Positions 37,049 to 47,921 of a DNA stretch of 64,000 nucleotides are shown here, in pieces. The stretch is from NCBI RefSeq assembly GCF_004367745.1, contig NZ_CP037993.1:3534001-3598000 (forward strand), read 5' to 3'. Origin of the DNA: Herbaspirillum huttiense (GTDB lineage Bacteria > Pseudomonadota > Gammaproteobacteria > Burkholderiales > Burkholderiaceae_D). The notes beneath the pieces are model-generated. The model ran no database searches. It was not told the DNA's origin and saw nothing but the letters and a program-made list of their open reading frames with translations. The position numbers and the translations under genes were made by a program. The first letter of the stretch is position 1, and each line of letters begins with the position of its first letter.

Positions 37049-37086
37049 GGCACGGCGTCCCTGCTCCGCTGCAGGGACGCCGTGCC
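37049..37086 (-). terminator. Long hairpin after prpE
   Basis: A perfect 16-bp stem, GGCACGGCGTCCCTGC (37049-37064) with GCAGGGACGCCGTGCC (37071-37086), lies 20 bases after the prpE stop. It has no real T-tract, so it may act as an RNA 3'-end stabiliser or a weak terminator. Confidence 0.55.
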
Positions 37087-37105
37087 TTCATGAGGGAATT
37101 GCGAG

Positions 37106-38992
37106 TCAGTCCTTGATGACCGCCCGCACCTGCTCCAGCGCCGCCGGATCCTCGATGGTGGGCAGGTCGCCCGGATCGCGTCCTTCGCAGATGGACTGGA
37201 TGGCCCGGCGCAGGAGCTTGCCCGAGCGCGTCTTGGGCAAGCCGCTGACGAAAAACACCCGCGCCGGGCGGCCCACTGCGCCGATCTGCTTGTCCACCAC
37301 GCCCATGATTTCCGCTTCCAGCGCACGGCGCCCCTCGGGCGTGGCAATCGCATCGGCCTGCTTGGGAATGGCGAAGGCAATCGCGACTTGTCCCTTGAGC
37401 TTGTCTTCCACGCCGACCACGGCCACTTCGGACACGTTGGGATGGCTGGAGATGCTCTCCTCGATTTCGCGCGTGCCCAGCCGATGGCCAGCCACGTTGA
37501 TGACGTCATCGGTGCGGCCCAGGATGAAGTAGTAACCGTCCTGGTCCCTGATGCCCCAGTCGAAGGTCGAGTAGACCTCGCGCGGCAGGCTGCGCCAGTA
37601 GGTGTTGACGAAGCGCTCATCGTCGCCATAGACGGTCTGCATGCAGCCCGGCGGCAGCGGGCCTTCAATGGCCACCACGCCCTTCTCGTCAGCCGCGCAA
37701 GGCTCGCCGGTCGCTTCGTTCAGGATGGCCAGCCGATAGCCCGGCATCGGCACCCCGGGACTGCCCAGGCGCGTGGGCTTGTCGCTGATGCCCTTGGCAA
37801 TCGAGATGATGGGCCAGCCCGATTCGGTCTGCCAGTAGTTGTCGATGACCGGCACCTTCAGCGCGCCCGAGATCCAGCTCGACGTCGTTTCATCCAGCGG
37901 CTCGCCGGCCAGATAAAGGGCCTTGAGCGAAGACGTGTCGTAGCGCTCCATGCATTCGGCCGGCTGTTTCTTCAGCACGCGGATGGCCGTCGGTGCGGAG
38001 AACATGCGCGTGACCTTGTATTTCTCGACGATGCTCCACCAGATGCCCGCATCGGGCCGGATCGGCAAGCCTTCATAAAGCACCGTCGCCATGCCCGCAA
38101 TGAGCGGCCCGTAGACGATGTAGGAATGGCCCACTACCCAGCCAATATCGGAGGTGCAGAAATAAGTCTCGCCCGGCTTGCCGCAGAAGATGTGCTGCAT
38201 GGACGAGGCCAGCGCTACGGCATAGCCGCCCACGTCACGCTGCACGCCCTTGGGCTTGCCGGTGGTGCCGGAGGTATAGAGCACGTAACTGGTTTCATTC
38301 GATTCCAGCCAGGCCACCGGCACCGGCTGGTCCAGGTGTTGTTCACGCAAGGGCGCGTAGTCGACGTCGCGTTGCGCCGTGCGCGCCATCTCCGCCAGAC
38401 CGCGATCCACCAGCAAGACCTTCTGCGCCTTGTGCTGCGCCAGGTTGATTGCTTCGTCGAGCAAACCCTTGTACGGAATCACCTTGCCGCCACGCGAACC
38501 GGCATCTGCCGAGACGATCAGGGTCGGCTGCGCATCATCGATGCGCGAGGCCAGGCTGTTGGAGGCAAAGCCGCCGAACACCACCGAATGCACCGCGCCA
38601 ATACGGGCGCAGGCCAGCATGGCGAAGACCGCCTCGGCGATCATCGGCATGTAGATCAGCACGCGGTCGCCGCGCCGCACGCCCAGCGACAGCATGGTGG
38701 CGGCCATGGCCTGCACTTCGCGATGCAGCTCGGCGAAGTCGTAGACGCGTTCGGTGTTGGTCTCGGTGGAGATGGCGATCAGCGCCGCCTGATGCGGCCG
38801 CTCGCCCAGATGGCGATCCACCGCGTTGTGACAAAGATTGGTGGTGCCGCCGATGAACCAGCGCGCAAACGGTGCGCGGGAATAATCGAGCGTGCGGGTG
38901 AACGGTTTGTCCCAATGAATGCGCTGCGCTTCTTCTGCCCAATAGGCTTCAGGCTGCTCGATGGAACGGCGATAGAAATCCTCGTATTGCAT
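37106..38992 (-). CDS. prpE: Propionyl-CoA synthetase
   Basis: AMP-forming acyl-CoA ligase activating propionate, 628 residues. The PrpE-type opening is MQYEDFYRRSIEQPEAYWAE. The AMP-binding P-loop-like motif is VLYTSGTTGKPKGVQRD; further motifs are DNYWQTESGWPII, WGIRDQDGYYFILGRTDDVI and, at the C-terminal catalytic lysine, LPKTRSGKLLRR. It resembles acetyl-CoA synthetase but PrpE is favoured by context. It is separated from prpC by a MliC-like gene and a 320-base gap, so it may have its own promoter. Confidence 0.92.
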   Translation of the reverse strand: MQYEDFYRRSIEQPEAYWAEEAQRIHWDKPFTRTLDYSRAPFARWFIGGTTNLCHNAVDRHLGERPHQAALIAISTETNTERVYDFAELHREVQAMAATMLSLGVRRGDRVLIYMPMIAEAVFAMLACARIGAVHSVVFGGFASNSLASRIDDAQPTLIVSADAGSRGGKVIPYKGLLDEAINLAQHKAQKVLLVDRGLAEMARTAQRDVDYAPLREQHLDQPVPVAWLESNETSYVLYTSGTTGKPKGVQRDVGGYAVALASSMQHIFCGKPGETYFCTSDIGWVVGHSYIVYGPLIAGMATVLYEGLPIRPDAGIWWSIVEKYKVTRMFSAPTAIRVLKKQPAECMERYDTSSLKALYLAGEPLDETTSSWISGALKVPVIDNYWQTESGWPIISIAKGISDKPTRLGSPGVPMPGYRLAILNEATGEPCAADEKGVVAIEGPLPPGCMQTVYGDDERFVNTYWRSLPREVYSTFDWGIRDQDGYYFILGRTDDVINVAGHRLGTREIEESISSHPNVSEVAVVGVEDKLKGQVAIAFAIPKQADAIATPEGRRALEAEIMGVVDKQIGAVGRPARVFFVSGLPKTRSGKLLRRAIQSICEGRDPGDLPTIEDPAALEQVRAVIKD

Positions 38993-39312
38993 GACGTCTC
39001 CTCATGTCTCTCGAATTGAAAACCGCTGTCGGCCTTGCGCAGCGTGGCTTGCAGGCCGATGGTCGCGTGGCTCTGGTGCATGGGCAAAAACCTGTTTGCC
39101 ATGCGTGGCCCTCATGCGACGACAAAACCAGTCTTGCACCTGAATCTTACGAGGGGCTGAATCCGCCGCTTGCATCAGCGATCTTCGATGATTCAAATCA
39201 AGCAGGAGCGATGCCGACAGCGAGACGCCATCGGCATGACAAGGGAGGAGGAAATACGAGGTGGAAAGAACGCGCCGACGTCAGACCTGCACGACGGCGC
39301 GGCGCTGCATTG
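38993..39312. other. Intergenic region upstream of prpE
   Basis: About 320 bases. I see no gene, no clear sigma-54 or sigma-70 promoter, and only a weak hairpin (ATGCCGA ... TCGGCAT around 39210-39236). Confidence 0.4.
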
Positions 39313-39762
39313 TCAGCGCGTGCGGCAGTCGTTGGCCAGCTGCTGCCCGATCTTGGAATTGAGCAGCATGGACTTCGACGGGATCTGGATCCACACCAGG
39401 CCTTCGCCCTTGTTCTCCAGACGCACTGCACCGGTCGAGGTGCTGACCGGGTTCATCATGTAGCTGCTGCCCTTCCACACCAGCGTGACGCCATCGGTTA
39501 CGCGGCCATCCATGCGGATTTCGACCTTGTTGCCCATCTCGCAGCTGAAGGCACCGGTCTTCAATTGCGTGGCCCAGCTCGGCTGTGTGGCGGCGGGCGA
39601 CTGCAGCAGCTGCGGCAGCACCGGCTTGGTCTCGGTGACCGGCACGGGCGTGGAAGAACAGGCGGACAGGGCAACAGCCACGGCACCGGCCAGTACAAGG
39701 GAAGTCAGGGGCAATGCAGAAAGACGGCGGGAAACGATGGCAGCAATCATCGGATGATCCAT
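39313..39762 (-). CDS. MliC-like periplasmic lipoprotein
   Basis: A 149-residue protein with a lipoprotein signal: hydrophobic LTSLVLAGAVAVALSAC with the lipobox cysteine near residue 35. The C-terminal 80 residues (FSCEMGNKVEIRMDG, VTLVWKGSSYMM, STSTGAVRLENKGEGLVWIQ, LANDCRTR) have the pattern of MliC/PliC inhibitors of C-type lysozyme: two Cys, a central beta-barrel and a Ser/Gly loop. The similarity is moderate; many such proteins are labelled hypothetical. Its position between prpC and prpE is odd. A start at 39750 is also possible. Confidence 0.65.
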   Translation of the reverse strand: MDHPMIAAIVSRRLSALPLTSLVLAGAVAVALSACSSTPVPVTETKPVLPQLLQSPAATQPSWATQLKTGAFSCEMGNKVEIRMDGRVTDGVTLVWKGSSYMMNPVSTSTGAVRLENKGEGLVWIQIPSKSMLLNSKIGQQLANDCRTR

Positions 39763-40013
39763 GGAGAGTCAGGGGTGGACGCGGGGGCGAAAAAGATCCG
39801 ACCGCATCTTAGCAAGTTATTGCATCTGACTCGACCACATGTAACGCTTGTTACAAATCTGCCTGCGCACTGCCACTGTCCCGGGGAATGCGGCGGCCGA
39901 CACGCGCCAGCCGCCGCTTCCTTCTTCTTGCTGCTCCCTCTCCCTCTCTTGCCCCTCATGCCCGCGCCATCCGCTGATGACTCAACTGCGCGGGCACTTC
40001 GTCTTGCTTGGTC

Positions 40014-41168
40014 TTACTTGCGCTTGCTGATCGGCACGAACTTCAGGTCTTCCGGTCCCACGTAGTTGGCCGAGGGGCGGATGATCTTGTTGTCGATGCG
40101 CTGTTCGATGATGTGCGCCGCCCAGCCCGAGGTGCGGGCAATGACGAACAGCGGCGTGAACATCGCGGTCGGTACGCCCATCATGTGGTAGGACACGGCC
40201 GAGAACCAGTCCAGGTTGGGGAACATCTTCTTGATGTCCCACATGACCGTTTCCAGGCGTTCGGCGATGTCGAACATCTTGGTCGAACCGGCTTCCTTGG
40301 AGAGCTTGCGCGCCACTTCCTTGATGACCTTGTTGCGCGGGTCGGAGATGGTATAGACCGGGTGGCCGAAACCGATCACCACTTCCTTGTTCTCGACGCG
40401 GCGGCGGATGTCGGCCTCGGCTTCGTCGGGGTTGTCGTAGCGCTTCTGGATCTCGAAGGCCACTTCATTGGCGCCGCCGTGCTTGGGGCCGCGCAGCGCG
40501 CCGATGGCACCGGTGATGGCCGAATACATGTCCGAGCCGGTGCCGGCGATGACGCGGCCGGTGAAGGTGGAGGCGTTGAATTCGTGTTCCGCGTACAGGA
40601 TCAGCGAGGTGTGCATGGCCTTCTCCCAGGCGTCGGAAGGCTTCTCGCCGTGCAGCAGGTGCAGGAAGTGCGCGCCGATGGAATCGTCATCGGTCTCGAC
40701 TTCGATGCGGTTGCCATTGTGGCTGTAGTGGTACCAGTACAGCAGCATGGAACCGAGCGACGCCATCAGGCGGTCAGCGATGTCGCGCGCGCCGGGGGTG
40801 TTGTGGTCATCCTTCTCGGGCAGCACGCAACCCAGCGCCGAGACGCCGGTGCGCATCACGTCCATCGGATGCGAGGCCGCAGGCAGCCACTCCAGCGCCG
40901 CCTTGACGTTGGCCGGCAGACCGCGCAGGGCCTTGAGCTTGGCCTTGTAAGCGCGCAGTTCAGCGGCGGTGGGCAGCTTGCCGTGCACCAGCAGGTGAGC
41001 GATTTCCTCGAACTCGCAGCTGTCGGCCACGTCCAGGATGTCGTAGCCGCGGTAGTGCAGGTCATTGCCGGTCTTGCCGACGGTACACAGGGCGGTGTTG
41101 CCGGCGGTCACGCCAGAGAGGGCAACGGATTTCTTGGGCTTGAAACCGGGGGCTTGCTGATCGCTCAT
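40014..41168 (-). CDS. prpC: 2-methylcitrate synthase
   Basis: Condenses propionyl-CoA and oxaloacetate in the methylcitrate cycle, 384 residues from [20 protein letters not shown] (41168), with GAGGAGA 6 bases upstream. Active-site regions are present: [26 protein letters not shown] with its His, and YWYHYSHNG; the C-terminus is [10 protein letters not shown]. The short length and PrpC-type signature ([20 protein letters not shown]) distinguish it from citrate synthase. Its start is 73 bases after the prpB stop. Confidence 0.93.
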   Translation of the reverse strand: MSDQQAPGFKPKKSVALSGVTAGNTALCTVGKTGNDLHYRGYDILDVADSCEFEEIAHLLVHGKLPTAAELRAYKAKLKALRGLPANVKAALEWLPAASHPMDVMRTGVSALGCVLPEKDDHNTPGARDIADRLMASLGSMLLYWYHYSHNGNRIEVETDDDSIGAHFLHLLHGEKPSDAWEKAMHTSLILYAEHEFNASTFTGRVIAGTGSDMYSAITGAIGALRGPKHGGANEVAFEIQKRYDNPDEAEADIRRRVENKEVVIGFGHPVYTISDPRNKVIKEVARKLSKEAGSTKMFDIAERLETVMWDIKKMFPNLDWFSAVSYHMMGVPTAMFTPLFVIARTSGWAAHIIEQRIDNKIIRPSANYVGPEDLKFVPISKRK

Positions 41169-41241
41169 CGTGTTCTCCTCGTAGTCTGTATTGGCTCGAA
41201 ACTGATTATCGGAAGGGGGTATTCGGTCTTGCGGTAATGTT

Positions 41242-42132
41242 TTACTTGTTCTTCTGCTGGGCAAACAGCGCATCCAGACGCTGCTCGTAGCTGTGGTAAT
41301 CGATGCGGTCATAGAGCTCCATGCGGGTCTGCATGGTATCGACCACGTTCTTCTGGGTGCCGTCGCGGCGAATCGCCTGGTAGACGTTTTCGGCGGCCTT
41401 GTTCATGGCGCGGAAGGCCGAGAGCGGATAGAGCACCAGGCCCACATCGGCCTCCTTCAATTCGTCGACGGTGAACAGCGGGGTCGAGCCGAATTCGGTG
41501 ATGTTGGCCAGGATCGGTACCTTCACCGCATTGGCGAACTGCTTGTACATGGCCAGGTCGGTGATGGCTTCCGGGAAGATCATGTCGGCACCGGCTTCAA
41601 CGCAGGCCACGGCGCGCTCGATGGCGGCGTCCAATCCTTCGACCGCCAGCGCATCGGTGCGCGCCATGATGACGAAGTTCTCATCGGTACGGGCATCGAC
41701 GGCGGCCTTGATGCGGTCCACCATTTCCTGTTTGGTGACGATTTCCTTGTTGGGACGATGGCCGCAGCGCTTGGCGCCGACCTGGTCTTCGATGTGCATG
41801 GCGGCCGCGCCGAACTTGATCATGGACTTGACGGTACGTGCCACGTTGAAGGCCGAGGCACCGAATCCGGTATCGACGTCCACCAGCAGCGGCAGGTCGC
41901 ACACGTCAGTGATGCGGCGCACGTCGGTGAGCACGTCATCCAGGTTGGAGATGCCCAGGTCGGGCAGGCCCAGCGAACCCGCAGCCACGCCGCCGCCGGA
42001 CAGGTAGATCGCACGGAAGCCGGCACGCTTGGCCAGCAGGGCGTGATTGGCGTTGATCGCGCCGATGACTTGCAAGGGGGATTCTTCCTGGACGGCCTGG
42101 CGGAACGCTGCGCCTGCGGAGTGGAGAGCCAT
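41242..42132 (-). CDS. prpB: 2-methylisocitrate lyase
   Basis: Cleaves 2-methylisocitrate to pyruvate and succinate, 296 residues from [20 protein letters not shown] (42132), with AAGGTG 7 bases upstream; the open frame continues upstream without meaning. The metal and substrate motifs are DVDTGFG, the catalytic [11 protein letters not shown] loop (Cys) and [10 protein letters not shown] perfect sigma-54 promoter precedes it. It is the first gene of the prp operon, and the divergent prpR encodes the regulator. Confidence 0.94.
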   Translation of the reverse strand: MALHSAGAAFRQAVQEESPLQVIGAINANHALLAKRAGFRAIYLSGGGVAAGSLGLPDLGISNLDDVLTDVRRITDVCDLPLLVDVDTGFGASAFNVARTVKSMIKFGAAAMHIEDQVGAKRCGHRPNKEIVTKQEMVDRIKAAVDARTDENFVIMARTDALAVEGLDAAIERAVACVEAGADMIFPEAITDLAMYKQFANAVKVPILANITEFGSTPLFTVDELKEADVGLVLYPLSAFRAMNKAAENVYQAIRRDGTQKNVVDTMQTRMELYDRIDYHSYEQRLDALFAQQKNK

Positions 42133-42236
42133 GGTGGACACCTTCTCGATGAGGTTGGAATACGGAAAGTCGGGATTGCCTGACTGCGGCGCGCGGGGCT
42201 GCATCACACCCGTCCTGCGACATGTGCGTTCACCAT

Positions 42237-42252
42237 TGCAACGGCCGTGCCA
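42237..42252 (-). promoter_or_regulatory. Sigma-54 promoter of prpBC
   Basis: On the minus strand the sequence is TGGCACGGCCGTTGCA, an exact match to TGGCACG-N4-TTGCA. It lies about 105 bases before the prpB ATG, so transcription would start near 42225. The activator should be PrpR, encoded divergently. Confidence 0.92.
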
Positions 42253-42420
42253 TCGCAGTGCAGCATTGCATGGCGCAAGGCATGAAAAAACCTTCATATC
42301 GTCTGAAACCAGCGCCGGACAAGGCTGGCAGGCTTCCCTTCCGGTGCGCGCTCCGGGCGTACCCGCCTTCCGCCGGGTTGATGTTCCGCAACCCTGGCCG
42401 TTTCACCAGTGTTACATTAA

Positions 42421-42435
42421 CGTTTCACTGAAACG
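42421..42435. promoter_or_regulatory. Palindrome before prpR, probable PrpR operator
   Basis: CGTTTCACTGAAACG is a perfect inverted repeat (7 + 1 + 7) 15 bases upstream of the prpR ATG; a related half site CGTTTCA occurs at about 42399-42405. The position is 170-190 bases upstream of the sigma-54 promoter on the other side, suitable for enhancer binding and for autoregulation. Confidence 0.6.
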
Positions 42436-42450
42436 CTGCGAACGCTCACC

Positions 42451-44124
<1,674 letters not shown>

Positions 44125-44206
44125 GGCTGCAGGCACGGGAAACGAGAAAATGATTTCGCAAAATCAGGTGTGCGTCCTGCCTCCTGATAATCCCCCGCAC
44201 TGCGCC

Positions 44207-44236
44207 TTGACAGTGGCGCATCGCGCCGCCTATCCT
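44207..44236 (+). promoter_or_regulatory. Sigma-70 promoter of the MHS transporter gene
   Basis: TTGACA (44207-44212) and TATCCT (44231-44236) are 18 bases apart, about 130 bases before the start codon. This suggests transcription independent of prpR. Confidence 0.6.
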
Positions 44237-44365
44237 CGCCCGCTGTAACGGCCCCGGCCGTCACAGGGAGCCCACAACCATCCATACACAGCCAGGCAGC
44301 CTTCTGCCCGCCAGGGTCAGAACGGCGTGCTGCTCCTCCATCCACGTATCCATCAGGGAGTCTCC

Positions 44366-45649
44366 ATGACCAGCAACACCGCGGCGCCTGTCGCCGGCAC
44401 CACGCATCCGCAAGCGCGGCGTGCGATCATCTCGTCCTCCATCGGCAATGCGCTCGAATGGTTCGACATCCTCATCTATGGCGCCTTCGCCGTGGTCATC
44501 GCCAAGCAGTTCTTCCCGACCGGCGATGACAGCGTCTCGCTGCTGCTGACCTTCGCCACCTTCGGCGTGTCCTTCTTCATGCGCCCGCTGGGTGCGGTGG
44601 TGCTGGGTGCCTACTCCGACCGCGCAGGCCGCAAGGCGGCGCTGATGCTGTCCATCATGCTGATGACGGTCGGCACGGCCATGATCGCCTTCATGCCCAG
44701 CTACGCCAGCATCGGCCTGCTGGCGCCGGCCGGCATCGCACTGGGCAAGATGATCCAGGGCTTCTCCGCCGGCGGCGAGTTCGGCAGTTCCACCGCCTTC
44801 CTGGTGGAACATGCGCCGCATCGCCGTGGCTTCTTCTCCAGCTGGCAGGTGGCCAGCCAGGGCATCAGCCTGCTGCTGGCGGCCATCTTCGGCGCGGTGC
44901 TCAACAACATGCTCACGCCCGAACAACTGGCCTCGTGGGGCTGGCGCGTGCCGTTCATCTTCGGTTTGCTGATCGCACCGGCCGGCATCTACATCCGCCG
45001 CCATCTGGACGAAGCGCCCGAGTTCAAGGAATCCAGCGAAAAGACCGATGCCCCGCTGCGCGATACCTTCGCGCACCAGAAGATGCGCCTGTTGATCGGT
45101 GCCGGCAGCGTCATCATGGCGACCGTCTCGGTGTACCTGTCGCTGTACATCCCGACCTATGCGGTCAAGCAGCTGGGCCTGCCGGCCTGGTCCTCGTTTG
45201 CCGCGATGTCGGTGGCCGGCCTGATCATGTTCATCGGCTCGCCGCTGGTGGGCGCGATGTCCGACAAGATCGGCCGCACGCCCTTCATGATCACCAGCAG
45301 CGCGCTGTACATCGTGCTGACCTACCCGATGTTCGTGTTCCTGACCAACTCGCCGGGCTTCCTGCAACTGCTGTTGCTGCAGACCGTCATCGGCGTGCTC
45401 ATGACCATGTATTTCGCGTCCATGCCGGCCCTGCTGGCCGACATCTTCCCGGTGGCCACGCGCGGCACCGGCATGTCGCTGGCGTATAACATCGCCGTCA
45501 CCATCTTCGGCGGCTTCGCCGGCCTCATCATCACCTGGCTGATCGACTTCACCGGCAACAAGCTGTCGGTGAGCTACTTCGTCATCTTCGGCGCAGTGCT
45601 GAGCCTGATCGCCACGCTGGCCGCACGTTTCGTGCTGCGCCTGCGCTGA
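44366..45649 (+). CDS. MFS transporter of the metabolite:H+ symporter (MHS) family
   Basis: A 427-residue 12-helix inner-membrane transporter starting at MTSNTAAPVAGTTHPQARRA (44366; CAGGGAG 5 bases upstream). The MHS signature SSSIGNALEWFDILIYG is at helix 1, and the loop 2-3 motif is GAYSDRAGRKAAL. Relatives (CitA, ShiA, ProP, KgtP) carry organic acids or osmolytes with protons. Next to the prp genes a C3-C6 carboxylate is likely, but substrate prediction from sequence is unsafe. It ends with an AT-rich palindrome and a terminator. Confidence 0.9.
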   Translation: MTSNTAAPVAGTTHPQARRAIISSSIGNALEWFDILIYGAFAVVIAKQFFPTGDDSVSLLLTFATFGVSFFMRPLGAVVLGAYSDRAGRKAALMLSIMLMTVGTAMIAFMPSYASIGLLAPAGIALGKMIQGFSAGGEFGSSTAFLVEHAPHRRGFFSSWQVASQGISLLLAAIFGAVLNNMLTPEQLASWGWRVPFIFGLLIAPAGIYIRRHLDEAPEFKESSEKTDAPLRDTFAHQKMRLLIGAGSVIMATVSVYLSLYIPTYAVKQLGLPAWSSFAAMSVAGLIMFIGSPLVGAMSDKIGRTPFMITSSALYIVLTYPMFVFLTNSPGFLQLLLLQTVIGVLMTMYFASMPALLADIFPVATRGTGMSLAYNIAVTIFGGFAGLIITWLIDFTGNKLSVSYFVIFGAVLSLIATLAARFVLRLR

Positions 45650-45660
45650 CCGAAAACAGA

Positions 45661-45680
45661 TAAATGATATAAATCATTTA
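45661..45680. repeat. AT-rich 20-bp palindrome, copy of the xthA terminator core
   Basis: TAAATGATATAAATCATTTA has 8-base arms around ATAA. The inner 18 bases equal the minus-strand core of the xthA terminator stem (36154-36171), and a variant is at 47753-47780. It has the TGAT-N4-ATCA core of CRP/FNR-type sites. Confidence 0.75.
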
Positions 45681-45747
45681 CCGCCTTTGAACGGATCGGC
45701 AGGTGCTGCTGCAGCGACTGCCGATCCCTACATGGCACAGCCGCCCA

Positions 45748-45779
45748 ATGGCCAGGATCCCCCGATCCTGGCCATTTTT
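45748..45779 (+). terminator. Intrinsic terminator after the MHS transporter gene
   Basis: A perfect 12-bp stem, ATGGCCAGGATC (45748-45759) and GATCCTGGCCAT (45764-45775) with loop CCCC, is followed by TTTT. Confidence 0.9.
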
Positions 45780-46095
45780 CTTGATGGACTGGTCATCGGG
45801 TGCGCACTACGCAATTAGTCAATCTTGATCGAGCTGCGGTGGCACTTCGGTCAACTTGTTGCCAATCCATATTTATGCATTGATAAGCATAATTGAAAGA
45901 GTGTTTCCGTTTGGCATCACCTCGTCAAATTCATCTTGAATTTGGGCAAGACTGCCATTAAAGTTCAGAGCGCTTCCCCCGGAGCCCATCCTGACGGCAC
46001 TGCCGCTCTCCCTTGCAGGCCTTGCGCCTGCGCCGGAATCATCATCCACCCTTCGTCTGCCGTCAGTGGCGGCAGGCCAGCCCCTGAGGGATATC
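45780..46095. other. Leader region of the chemoreceptor gene with a palindrome
   Basis: About 315 bases without a gene. A perfect inverted repeat CAAATTCA-TCT-TGAATTTG lies at 45926-45944, about 150 bases before the start codon. A smaller hairpin TTATGC...GCATAA is near 45872-45891. I see no good match to a flagellar sigma-28 promoter. Confidence 0.45.
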
Positions 46096-47727
46096 GTGAA
46101 TTTCAGACAGACCAAAGTTGCCACCCAGCTTATGTTGGGTTTTTCCGTTTTGATCCTGTTCATGGCCGTGCTCGGTGCGGCGGCCTGGTACGGACTCAAT
46201 ACCGTCGACGCACAGCTCAGCGAAGTGCAGACCAACCTCATGCCCAGTGTCGCCACGGCCAAGACCATGCAGGCCGAGATCCGCGCCTTCAACCTGGCCC
46301 AGTATCGTGCGCTCACCGCCAATGATGCGCAGCGCATGCAGGATGCCCGCACGCGCCTGACCGCCTCGCTGGGACGCTACACCAGCGCCGCCGACCAGTA
46401 TCGTCCGCTCATCCATACGTCCGAGGAACAAGCCGCCTACGACGAACTGCAGGCCCTGCTGCCCAAGTACCTGGCCGTGAGCCAGCAAATGCTGGCCGCC
46501 CTTGAGCAAGGCAAGCAGGAGCAGGCCGTGGACATCATGAAAGACCAGCTCTTCCCGCTGCGCGCGGCGATGGAAGTGCAGATCCAGCGTCTCATCACCG
46601 TCAACGAAAAGGGCGTGGCCGAAGCCGCCACCAGCGCACGCGAAGCCTATGCCGGCAGCCGCATGCTGATCATCGGCCTGACCCTGGCATCGGCGCTGAT
46701 CGGCTTGCTGATCGCACTGCTGATCAGCCGCCGCCTGACGCGCCAGCTGGGTGGCGAGCCGGCCGAAGCGATGTGGCTGTCGGCCCAGATCGCCGCCGGC
46801 AACCTGAGTGCGCAACTGCAACTGCGCAAGGGTGACCGCGCCAGCCTGATGCATTCGCTCATGACCATGAGCGAACAGCTGGCCGGTCTGGTCGGCCAGA
46901 TCCAGCAGGCCAGCGGTGCCATCAACGTGGCCGCACGCGAAATCGCCCAGGGCAATACCGATCTCTCGCAGCGCACCGAAGAGCAGGCCGCCTCGCTGGA
47001 GGAAACTGCCTCCAGCATGGAGCAACTGACCAGCACCGTGCAGCAGAATACCGACCACGCCCGCAAGGCCAGCCACGTCGCCAGTGCCGGTGCCGATGTG
47101 GCCCGCCGTGGTGAAACGGAAATCGCGCAAGTGGTCAGCACCATGCGCGAGATCGCCGTCAGCTCGCACCAGATGTCGGACATCATCAGCGTCATCGAAG
47201 GCATCGCCTTCCAGACCAATATCCTGGCCCTCAATGCCGCCGTGGAAGCGGCACGCGCCGGCGAGAACGGCCGCGGCTTCGCCGTGGTGGCCACCGAAGT
47301 GCGCGCGCTGGCCCAGCGCAGCGCCGGTGCCGCCAAGGAAATCAAGGGCCTCATCGAAGGCTCTGTGGGGCGCATCCAGAGCGGCACGACGCTGGTGGAA
47401 AAGGCCGGCGGCACCATCGCCGAAGTCATGCGCGCCTCGGTCGATACCACCCGCATCATCAGCGACATCGCACATGCTTCGGAAGAGCAAAGCGCCGGCA
47501 TCACGCAAATCAATGCGGCCATCCTGCAGATGGACCAGGTCACGCAGCAGAACGCCGCCCTGGTGGAACAGGCCGCTGCTGCCGCCCAGGCCATGATGCA
47601 GCAGGCCGAACAATTGACGTCGGCGGCCTCGGTGTTCCGCATCGATGCGCAGCTCCTGCAGGCTGCACCGCTCACGCCCGCTCTGACGACCCATGGCCAG
47701 CCGCACATGCCACGCCTGGCCATGTGA
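46096..47727 (+). CDS. Methyl-accepting chemotaxis protein
   Basis: Chemoreceptor of 543 residues. I chose the GTG at 46096 (GAGGGA 5 bases upstream, followed by [20 protein letters not shown]); an earlier GTG at 46066 is in frame. The first transmembrane helix is near 10-33. A helical periplasmic sensing domain (about 40-195, four-helix-bundle type) follows, then the second helix [20 protein letters not shown], a short HAMP and a signalling domain with the conserved hairpin [20 protein letters not shown]. There is no C-terminal NWETF-type pentapeptide. The ligand is unknown. Confidence 0.9.
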   Translation: MNFRQTKVATQLMLGFSVLILFMAVLGAAAWYGLNTVDAQLSEVQTNLMPSVATAKTMQAEIRAFNLAQYRALTANDAQRMQDARTRLTASLGRYTSAADQYRPLIHTSEEQAAYDELQALLPKYLAVSQQMLAALEQGKQEQAVDIMKDQLFPLRAAMEVQIQRLITVNEKGVAEAATSAREAYAGSRMLIIGLTLASALIGLLIALLISRRLTRQLGGEPAEAMWLSAQIAAGNLSAQLQLRKGDRASLMHSLMTMSEQLAGLVGQIQQASGAINVAAREIAQGNTDLSQRTEEQAASLEETASSMEQLTSTVQQNTDHARKASHVASAGADVARRGETEIAQVVSTMREIAVSSHQMSDIISVIEGIAFQTNILALNAAVEAARAGENGRGFAVVATEVRALAQRSAGAAKEIKGLIEGSVGRIQSGTTLVEKAGGTIAEVMRASVDTTRIISDIAHASEEQSAGITQINAAILQMDQVTQQNAALVEQAAAAAQAMMQQAEQLTSAASVFRIDAQLLQAAPLTPALTTHGQPHMPRLAM

Positions 47728-47752
47728 ACGCGCTCCTCTTGCTGACTTGAGC

Positions 47753-47780
47753 AAATGATTTAAATTTTATAAATCGTTTA
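47753..47780. repeat. AT-rich imperfect palindrome, variant of the 18-bp repeat
   Basis: AAATGATTTA and TAAATCGTTT flank AATTTTA, with one mismatch between the arms. Compared with the copies at 36154 and 45662 it looks like the same element with eight extra bases in the middle. It lies just after the chemoreceptor stop codon. Confidence 0.55.
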
Positions 47781-47798
47781 TCAGCAGCATCAATAAAA

Positions 47799-47838
47799 AT
47801 GGCCTGGATCTCGCGATCCAGGCCATTTCCTTTTTTGT
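47799..47838. terminator. Bidirectional terminator between the chemoreceptor gene and ntrC
   Basis: ATGGCCTGGATC (47799-47810) and GATCCAGGCCAT (47815-47826) form a perfect stem with loop TCGC. Plus-strand Ts follow (TTCCTTTTTT) and minus-strand Ts flank the other side (TTTTTATT). Confidence 0.88.
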
Positions 47839-47921
47839 GGCCGCCGCCTCTTCCCCTTGCTGATGCTGCCCACGCGGCGGCACGCGGGCAGACCTCCCCT
47901 GCTTGACGGTTGCGCTGCGGA

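Noticed and set aside
41242-42297. Longer N-terminal extension of prpB to 42297
   Set aside because: It would run over the sigma-54 promoter and has no family similarity; the start at 42132 has a ribosome site and the conserved beginning.
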